From positions 62,001 to 126,000 of the forward strand of contig NZ_AP019373.1 of the NCBI RefSeq assembly GCF_004323595.1: DNA of 64,000 bases, written 5' to 3'. The translations under genes were made by a program, and so were the position numbers. The stretch's first letter is position 1, and every line of letters begins with the position of its first letter. A model generated the notes under the pieces. The model searched no databases. It was given only the letters and a program-made list of their open reading frames with translations, and was not told the DNA's origin. This DNA comes from Sulfuricystis thermophila (GTDB taxonomy: Bacteria; Pseudomonadota; Gammaproteobacteria; Burkholderiales; Rhodocyclaceae). This document shows positions 57,676-64,000 of the stretch, piece after piece.

Positions 57676-58443
57676 GGAAGCGGTGCCGGGCGAGCACGAC
57701 CGCAAGCCAGAAGGCGGCGCAGGTGACGGTGCTCAACACCACGACGTTGAGCACTGGATGCGCAGGGAGTTGGCCGAAGATCAATGGCCGGATCAACGCG
57801 ACCGAGTGCGACAGCGGCAGCCAAGCGGCGATGGCCTGCACGAAGGCTGGCAACTGATCGACTGGAAAAAAAACGCCGCAGACCAGCACCATCGGCGTGA
57901 TGAACAGCGTGAAGTAATACATGAAGAAATCGAAGGACGGCGAGATCGCCGTGATGATCAGACCGAGCGCGGCGAAGGTGAGGCCGGTGAGGAAGATCGC
58001 CGGCAGCGCCCACAGCGCGAGCGGCCCGGCGACATAGCCGAGCGCCCAGATCACCGCGAGGATTGCCGCGCCGGAAAGACTCGCCTTCGCCGCGGCCCAC
58101 AGGCATTCGCCGGCGAGCACGTCGTCGAGCAGGAGAGGCGCATTCATGATCGCTTCCCAGGTGCGCTGCACGTTCATGCGCGAAAACGCCGAGTAAAGCG
58201 CTTCGAAGGAGGCGGCGTTCATCGTCGAGGCGCACACCGTGCCAGCGGCGAGGAAGGCGATGTAGGGCATGCCCTCGATCGGCGGCAACAGGCCGCCGAG
58301 GCCGTAGCCGAGGCCGAACAGATAGATCATCGGATCGGCGAGATTGCCGAGCAGCGAAGGCAGGGCGAGCTTCCTCCACACCAGCAGATTACGGCGGAAT
58401 ACCGCGATCGCACGCCAGGAAAGTGTTGGGAAACGGCTGTCCA

Positions 58444-58444
<1 letters not shown>
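57668..58444 (-). CDS. ABC-2 type permease (NodJ-like)
   Basis: 258 residues, six membrane segments. YGLGGLLPPIEGMPYIAFLAAG and the C-terminal FFPVDQLPAFVQAIAAWLPLSHSV are of the NodJ/DrrB group exporting lipid-linked oligosaccharides or drugs. The start overlaps the ATPase stop (ATGA). Substrate unknown; in non-rhizobia such NodIJ relatives are generic. Confidence 0.92.
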
Positions 58445-59229
<785 letters not shown>

Positions 59230-59236
59230 CGCAGGC

Positions 59237-59869
59237 ATGGAATACGCCATTTTGCCCGTAACGCCCTTCGAACAGAACTGCAGCCTGCTCTGGGAGCCGG
59301 AATCGCGCCGCGCGGCGGTGGTCGATCCCGGTGGCGACGTGGAAGAGATTCTCGCGGCGATCGCTGCGCGCGGGCTGCGGGTCGAGAAAATCCTGCTCAC
59401 CCACGGCCACATCGACCATGTCGGCGGCACGGCGGCACTGGCACGGCGGCTTTCCGTGCCGGTCGAGGGGCCACAGCGCGAGGATGCGTTCTGGCTCAAT
59501 GCGCTTCCCGAACAGTGCCGCATGTTCGGCTTTCCCGACACGGCAGCGCTCAAGCCCGACCGCTGGCTGGAGGAGGGCGATACGGTGACGGTGGGCGACG
59601 AGACGCTGGAAGTCCTCCACACCCCCGGTCACACGCCGGGGCATGTCTGCTTCATCCACCGGCCGTCACGACTGGCGATCGTCGGCGATGTCTTGTTCGC
59701 CGGCTCGATCGGCCGCACGGATTTCCCGCGCGGCGACCATGCGGCGCTGATCCGTTCGATCCGCGCCAAGCTGTTTCCGCTCGGCGACGATTACGTCTTC
59801 ATCCCCGGCCACGGCCCACTGTCCACTTTCGGCGCCGAACGGCGCGGTAATCCATTCGTCGCCGACTGA
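59237..59869 (+). CDS. MBL-fold hydrolase (glyoxalase II-like, YcbL type)
   Basis: 210 residues. Metal motifs [38 protein letters not shown] and [12 protein letters not shown]. YcbL-type type II glyoxalase-like thioesterase; substrate unproven. No persulfide dioxygenase-specific motifs. The inverted-end repeat element starts within its stop codon region. Confidence 0.9.
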   Translation: MEYAILPVTPFEQNCSLLWEPESRRAAVVDPGGDVEEILAAIAARGLRVEKILLTHGHIDHVGGTAALARRLSVPVEGPQREDAFWLNALPEQCRMFGFPDTAALKPDRWLEEGDTVTVGDETLEVLHTPGHTPGHVCFIHRPSRLAIVGDVLFAGSIGRTDFPRGDHAALIRSIRAKLFPLGDDYVFIPGHGPLSTFGAERRGNPFVAD

Positions 59870-60095
59870 GAAACCCCTGCGAAACTGGCTGTGCGGGCGG
59901 TCTGCTGCGTTGCGCGGTGTTGGCTCCGGCCGCTTCGCTTAACATCGGCTGCGCCGATGTTAGCCTGCGCCGAAACTTCGTTTTGGCTTCGCCAAACTTC
60001 GTTTTCGCTCCCTCGCCTACCTACCCGGTATGTCTCGGTCGCTGCGCTCCGTGCGCCGAGCTATCATCCCGCTCGCGGCGTTTCGCAGGGGTTTC
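59870..60095. repeat. 226-bp repeat element with 16-bp perfect inverted ends, copy B, with nested insert
   Basis: Same ends as the 43004-43146 element, interior in inverse orientation, with about 80 extra bases (roughly 59930-60010) holding AACATCGGC/GCCGATGTT and repeated AACTTCGTTTT. It fills the gap between the MBL gene and mscL. Confidence 0.88.
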
Positions 60096-60101
60096 GGCGG
60101 G

Positions 60102-60533
60102 TTATTTTTTCAGCGCGTCGCGGATTTCGCGCAGCAGGACGATGTCTTCCGGCGTCGGTGGCGGTGCGGCCGGTGCGGCGGCTTCCTCGCGTTTCAGGCG
60201 GTTGATCTGCTTGACCATCACGAAAATGATGAAGGCGAGGATCAGGAAGTTGAGCAGCACGGTGAGGAAGCTGCCATAGGCGAACACCGGCACACCGGCC
60301 TTCTTGACCTCGGCGAGGGTCATCGCGACGCCGGGGGGCACTTCCTTGAGAGGGATGAAGTAGTTGCTGAAATCCAGTCCGCCGACGATTCGGCCGACGA
60401 GCGGCATGATCAGATCACCGACCACCGAATCGACGATCTTGCCGAAAGCGCCGCCGATGATCACGCCGATGGCCAGATCCATCACGTTGCCCTTGATGGC
60501 GAATTCGCGGAACTCCTTGAGAAAGCCGCCCAT
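60102..60533 (-). CDS. mscL: large-conductance mechanosensitive channel MscL
   Basis: 143 residues. [21 protein letters not shown] (pore helix), [11 protein letters not shown], second helix [19 protein letters not shown] and a charged C-terminal bundle. Inner-membrane safety valve for osmotic downshock. Confidence 0.97.
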   Translation of the reverse strand: MGGFLKEFREFAIKGNVMDLAIGVIIGGAFGKIVDSVVGDLIMPLVGRIVGGLDFSNYFIPLKEVPPGVAMTLAEVKKAGVPVFAYGSFLTVLLNFLILAFIIFVMVKQINRLKREEAAAPAAPPPTPEDIVLLREIRDALKK

Positions 60534-60621
60534 GTTTTTTCTCCTGACCGATGACGGAAGAATGCACTATATAGCAATCAGACATGTTTCCGAAGAACGG
60601 CAAAACGATTATCATCATTCC

Positions 60622-60975
60622 ATGCCTCTCGATCCCATCAGCGCCGCGATCGTCGGTTCCCTCATCGGCTCGGCCGTCGAGTCGGCCCTGACGCCTGCTG
60701 CACCCCAACCGGTTACGGGAATGGTGCGCCATTTGCCCGTCGAGGCGAAACGGGGCGTGATGAGTGCGCCCGTCAACGGCCAGGTGCAGATCGACGGCCA
60801 GACTTATCTGCTTTCGCCTGGCGTCGTGATCCGCAATGAATACAACATGACGATCCTGCCGCCGCTGATGCCCGCCCGCGCCCTGGTGCGTTACCAGACG
60901 GATGCGATGGGCGCGGTGTATCGGGTCTGGATTCTTTCTGCAGCCGAGGCGCAACTGGCCGAAGCACAGAAGTGA
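60622..60975 (+). CDS. conserved hypothetical protein
   Basis: 117 residues from ATG 60622. N-terminal hydrophobic helix (ISAAIVGSLIGSAVESAL), then a beta-rich stretch with GQVQIDGQTYLLSPGVVIRNEYNM and VYRVWILSAAEAQLA. Perhaps a membrane-anchored or periplasmic small protein; not recognised. Its TGA runs straight into a dispersed repeat. Confidence 0.7.
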   Translation: MPLDPISAAIVGSLIGSAVESALTPAAPQPVTGMVRHLPVEAKRGVMSAPVNGQVQIDGQTYLLSPGVVIRNEYNMTILPPLMPARALVRYQTDAMGAVYRVWILSAAEAQLAEAQK

Positions 60976-60999
60976 AAGTCGGCGCTGGCAACACGGCAC
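60975..60999 (-). repeat. dispersed 25-bp repeat, copy 20
   Basis: Starts on the last base of the preceding stop codon; 8 bases separate it from the phoH GTG. Confidence 0.9.
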
Positions 61000-61007
61000 G
61001 ACGCTCA

Positions 61008-61949
61008 GTGAAAACCAAGAGCCTTTCCGTCGAACTGCAACCGGTCGACAACGTCCGGCTGGCGAATCTCTGCGGCGCGCTCGACGAGAATCTGCGCCAG
61101 ATCGAGCAAGCCTTCGATGTCGTGCTGACGCGCCGCGGCGAACATTGCCGGATCAGCGGCGAACCGGACCAGGCGCGGCTGGCAGCGACCGCGCTGCGGC
61201 ATTTCTATGCGCAGGCGGCCACACCGCTGTCGGTCGACGACATCCAGTTGGGGCTGATCGAGCTGAGGAACCGCGGCGAGATTCCTGCGCCTGCCGCCGG
61301 CCTGCTCACCCGCAAGGCCGATCTGCACGGCCGCACGCCGCATCAGGTCGAGTATCTGAAGGCCATCCAGGAGCACGACATCACCTTCGGCATCGGCCCG
61401 GCCGGCACCGGCAAGACCTATCTCGCCGTCGCCAGTGCCGTCGATGCCTTCGAACGCGAGCAGGTGCAGCGCATCGTGCTCACCCGCCCGGCCGTCGAGG
61501 CCGGCGAGCGGCTCGGCTTTCTGCCCGGCGATCTGGCGCAGAAGGTCGATCCCTATCTGCGGCCGCTCTACGATGCGCTCTATGACCTGATGGGCTTCGA
61601 CAAGGTGATGCGCCTGTTCGAGAAGCAGGCCATCGAGGTCGCGCCCCTGGCCTACATGCGCGGGCGCACGTTGAACCATGCCTTCATCATTCTCGACGAG
61701 GCGCAGAACACCACCCCCGAGCAGATGAAGATGTTCCTGACGCGCATCGGCATCGGCACCAAGGCGGTGATCACCGGCGACGTGACACAGATGGACCTGC
61801 CCAAGGGGCAGAAATCCGGGCTCATCGAGGCGCGGCGCATCCTCGCCCAGGTGCGCGGGCTGGCCTTCACCGAATTCGACGCCGCCGACGTGGTGCGCCA
61901 TCCGCTGGTTGCGCGCATCGTTGCCGCCTATGAGCAGGAAAACGCCTGA
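61008..61949 (+). CDS. phoH: PhoH-like ATPase (YbeZ)
   Basis: 313 residues from GTG 61008 (residues before it would be the translated repeat, KVGAGNTA, from GTG 60972). N-terminal RNA-binding-like region, then Walker [29 protein letters not shown], Walker [18 protein letters not shown] and [11 protein letters not shown]. It pairs with YbeY in ribosome and rRNA maintenance. Overlaps ybeY by 20 bases. Confidence 0.94.
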   Translation: MKTKSLSVELQPVDNVRLANLCGALDENLRQIEQAFDVVLTRRGEHCRISGEPDQARLAATALRHFYAQAATPLSVDDIQLGLIELRNRGEIPAPAAGLLTRKADLHGRTPHQVEYLKAIQEHDITFGIGPAGTGKTYLAVASAVDAFEREQVQRIVLTRPAVEAGERLGFLPGDLAQKVDPYLRPLYDALYDLMGFDKVMRLFEKQAIEVAPLAYMRGRTLNHAFIILDEAQNTTPEQMKMFLTRIGIGTKAVITGDVTQMDLPKGQKSGLIEARRILAQVRGLAFTEFDAADVVRHPLVARIVAAYEQENA

Positions 61950-62373
61950 ACTGCATCTCGCGGTGCAATACGCCGTCGCTGGCGCTGATCTGCCAGACCG
62001 TGCGCAGCTGCGTCGCTGGGTGCGCGCGGCGCAGGAGAAGCCCGTCACCGTCACGGTGCGCTTCGTCGATGCGGATGAAGGCCGCGCACTCAACCGCGCC
62101 TATCGCGGCAAGGATCATGCGACGAACGTGCTCTCCTTCGTCTATGAGGACGAGCCGGTGGTCGGCGATCTGGTCATCTGCCTGCCGGTGGTGCGGCGCG
62201 AGGCGGTCGAGCAGGGCAAGGCCTTGCGCGCGCATCTGGCGCACATGGTGGTGCATGGTATGCTTCATCTGCAAGGATACGACCACGAGACGAACGAAGC
62301 CGATGCTGCGCGGATGGAAGCGCGCGAGCGAACCATCCTGGCCCGTTTCCGCATCCCCGATCCTTACGCTTAA
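61930..62373 (+). CDS. ybeY: endoribonuclease YbeY
   Basis: 147 residues. Zinc motif [18 protein letters not shown] (HxxxHGxLHLxGYDH) and [16 protein letters not shown]. Processes 16S rRNA 3' ends and takes part in ribosome quality control. Second gene of the phoH-ybeY-corC-lnt run. Confidence 0.96.
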   Translation: MSRKTPELHLAVQYAVAGADLPDRAQLRRWVRAAQEKPVTVTVRFVDADEGRALNRAYRGKDHATNVLSFVYEDEPVVGDLVICLPVVRREAVEQGKALRAHLAHMVVHGMLHLQGYDHETNEADAARMEARERTILARFRIPDPYA

Positions 62374-62447
62374 CGCGCATGGCGGCAATCGGCACCCGCA
62401 GAGGATGAAATACCCATGCGCAAAAATAGACGCCCGCCCTCCCCCAG

Positions 62448-62467
62448 CCCCTCCCTCGCGGGAGGGG
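62448..62467. terminator. 8-bp GC hairpin between ybeY and corC
   Basis: CCCCTCCC/GGGAGGGG with loop TCGC, no T-tract. Either a weak terminator or an RNA-stabilising stem. Confidence 0.4.
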
Positions 62468-62512
62468 AGACTATCAGCGCGGCTTGCGCCGCGAAGGTAG
62501 GCTGCCGTCGTG

Positions 62513-62526
62513 GAAACGATCGTTTC
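62513..62526. promoter_or_regulatory. perfect 14-bp palindrome upstream of corC
   Basis: GAAACGATCGTTTC, 37 bases before the corC ATG. Size and symmetry fit a dimeric regulator site; the protein is unknown. Confidence 0.35.
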
Positions 62527-62562
62527 GTTGCCTCACTTTTCACCTTGTAATGCACTTAAACC

Positions 62563-63408
62563 ATGGACCCTTCCCGAAGTCGCCCGTCATTGCTGGAACG
62601 TCTCTCGCTGCTACTGCTCGGCGAGCCCGAAGACCGCGAACAACTGCTGCAGCTGTTGCGCAAGGCGCACGACCGCAACCTGATGGATGCCGATGCGCTC
62701 TCCATCATCGAAGGCGCCCTGGCGGTCTCCGAAATGCAGGTGCGCGACATCATGGTGCCGCGCGCGCAGATGGATGTCGTCTCGATCCACGATCCGCTCG
62801 AGAAGATCGTCGATTTCGCGCTCGATACCGCCCACTCGCGCTTTCCGGCGATCGGCGAGAGCAAGGACGACGTGATCGGCATCCTGCTCGCCAAAGACCT
62901 GCTGCGGCCGTTCGCCGGCCGCGAGTTCGACCTGCGCGACAGCCTGCGGCCGGCGGTGTTCATTCCCGAATCGAAGCGCTTGAATGTCCTGCTACGCGAA
63001 TTCCGCGCCTCGCGCAATCACATGGCGATCGTCGTCGATGAATACGGCGGTGTCGCCGGGCTCGTCACCATCGAGGACGTGCTCGAGCAGATCGTCGGCG
63101 ACATCGAGGACGAATACGACTTCGACGAATCGGTGGGCAACATCGTGCTCGACAACGCGGGCCGTTACCGCGTCAAGGCGATCACCGAGATCGCCGACTT
63201 CAACGCCGCCTTCGGCACACATTTCTCGGACGAGGAGTTCGATACGGTCGGCGGGCTGGTGATCAAGGCGCTCGGCCGCCTGCCGAAGCGCAATGAGGTC
63301 GTTGTCATCGATGGCCTGCGCTTCCAGGTGCTGCGTGCCGACAGCCGGCGCGTGCACACGCTGCTGGTCGATCCGCAAAAGCGGCTGCCCATCGATTCCG
63401 CTTCATGA
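62563..63408 (+). CDS. corC: CorC/HlyC-family CBS protein
   Basis: 281 residues. RDIMVPRAQMDVVSIHD and a CBS pair (about 65-185; MAIVVDEYGGVAGLVTIEDVLEQIVGDIEDEYD), then a CorC_HlyC domain (about 200-275; FNAAFGTHFSDEEFDTVGGLV). Linked to magnesium/cobalt efflux and membrane stress. Stop overlaps the lnt start (ATGA). Confidence 0.95.
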   Translation: MDPSRSRPSLLERLSLLLLGEPEDREQLLQLLRKAHDRNLMDADALSIIEGALAVSEMQVRDIMVPRAQMDVVSIHDPLEKIVDFALDTAHSRFPAIGESKDDVIGILLAKDLLRPFAGREFDLRDSLRPAVFIPESKRLNVLLREFRASRNHMAIVVDEYGGVAGLVTIEDVLEQIVGDIEDEYDFDESVGNIVLDNAGRYRVKAITEIADFNAAFGTHFSDEEFDTVGGLVIKALGRLPKRNEVVVIDGLRFQVLRADSRRVHTLLVDPQKRLPIDSAS

Positions 63409-64000
63409 GGCAGGCATTGTTCGCCGCGGGCCTGGGCGCGGCGACGGTCCTCGGCTTCGCACCCTTCGAGCTCTTCGCGCTGCCGGTCTTCACCCTCGCG
63501 CTGTTGTTCCGCCTCTGGCAGCGCGCGCCCTCCGCTCGCGCTGCCGCCGGTTTGGGATTTGCCTGGGGCCTGGGCTTCTTCCTCACCGGTGTCTCGTGGG
63601 TTTATGTCAGCCTGCATGACGTCGGCGGCATGGCCGCGCCGCTCGCCGTCGTCGCAACACTGCTGTTTTGCGCCTATCTCGCGCTGTTTCCCGCGCTCGC
63701 CGCCTATCTCGCCTGCCGTCTCGCCAGCGCCGACTTTGTCCGGCAGTCACTGCTGTTGGCCGGGCTGTGGACGCTGACCGAGTGGCTGCGCGGCTGGCTG
63801 TTCACCGGCTTTCCGTGGCTGGCGATCGGCTATTCGGCCACCCCGCCGAATCCGCTCGCCGGCTTCGCGCCGGTGCTGGGCATCCACGGCATGAATTTCC
63901 TCGTCGCGCTCGTCGCCGCGCTATTCGCCCATGGCACGGCGAGCAGGTCGCGCACGGCGGGTGTGCTCGCCACGGTCGGGTTGATCGTGGGCAGCGGCCT
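63405..64000 (+). CDS. lnt: apolipoprotein N-acyltransferase Lnt, 5' part
   Basis: First 198 residues; the gene runs off the window. LGFAPFELFALPVFTLALL, GFAWGLGFFLTGVSWVYVSLHDVGG and WLRGWLFTGFPWLAIGYS are conserved Lnt N-terminal motifs; five or six membrane segments are visible. It adds the third acyl chain to lipoproteins. Residues about 104-111 (CRLASADF) are a translated dispersed repeat. The catalytic nitrilase domain lies beyond the end. Confidence 0.93.
   Translation, partial: MRQALFAAGLGAATVLGFAPFELFALPVFTLALLFRLWQRAPSARAAAGLGFAWGLGFFLTGVSWVYVSLHDVGGMAAPLAVVATLLFCAYLALFPALAAYLACRLASADFVRQSLLLAGLWTLTEWLRGWLFTGFPWLAIGYSATPPNPLAGFAPVLGIHGMNFLVALVAALFAHGTASRSRTAGVLATVGLIVGSG
63715..63738 (+). 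repeat. dispersed 25-bp repeat, copy 21, inside lnt
   Basis: One mismatch (GTCTCGCC). Translated as CRLASADF between two membrane segments of Lnt. Confidence 0.92.

Overview
This GC-rich 64-kb stretch reads as chromosome of a betaproteobacterium, probably near Rhodocyclales/Nitrosomonadales; that placement is inference. Support comes from the phoH-ybeY-corC-lnt order at the right end, DsbD, AmpG, UbiB, OxyR with KatG and a cytochrome c peroxidase, a bd-type quinol oxidase, many c-type cytochromes and periplasmic thiol proteins, and sulfur-handling genes (persulfide dioxygenase type, tandem TusA). The organism looks respiratory, handles peroxide and sulfur, and lives across changing oxygen levels.

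Layout. 1-4.3 kb: ABC exporter operon with a LolA-like protein and an outer-membrane barrel. 4.5-12.3 kb: thiolase, monohaem cytochrome, dsbB-dsbA, a decayed cytochrome gene, a lipoprotein, small thiol and membrane proteins, a Crp/Fnr regulator and a five-haem cytochrome preceded by an FNR-like box. 12.4-16.25 kb: a decayed accessory patch: frameshifted ACR3-type transporter, transposase remnant, intact IS21-family element, tail of an HTH regulator, four TGGTCAC repeats at exact 11-bp spacing, then tRNA-Arg(CCG). 16.3-27.5 kb: housekeeping genes (radical SAM, AmpG, MidA-type methyltransferase, OmpA-like lipoprotein, TcdA, pteridine reductase, TtcA, PsiF, Na+/solute symporter, UbiB). 27.5-38 kb: stress block (OxyR/Ccp divergent pair with a four-half-site OxyR operator, ZIP transporter, MsrA-Trx-MsrB fusion, ChaN-PDZ, M1 peptidase, KatG). 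38-42.7 kb: cytochrome bd operon with CydP and CydX, led by a NifX-like gene and followed by a persulfide dioxygenase-like gene. 43-52.5 kb: chemotaxis pair, SET protein, riboflavin synthase, DsbD, CutA, a divergent ClpX relative, phosphoglucomutase, CBS protein, double TusA. 52.5-57.5 kb: branched-chain 2-oxo acid dehydrogenase (E1a, E1b, E2, E3). 57.6-64 kb: NodIJ-like ABC exporter, MBL hydrolase, MscL, phoH-ybeY-corC-lnt.

The most unusual feature is a dispersed repeat of about 25 bp (core GTCCCGCCAGCGCCGACTTT), with 21 recognisable copies in the window, intergenic and inside genes. It has no stop codon in any of the six frames, is translated in different frames in different genes (twice in DsbD linkers), and clusters at start and stop codons. 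A second repeat family, bounded by 16-bp perfect inverted ends, occurs twice, once with a nested insertion.
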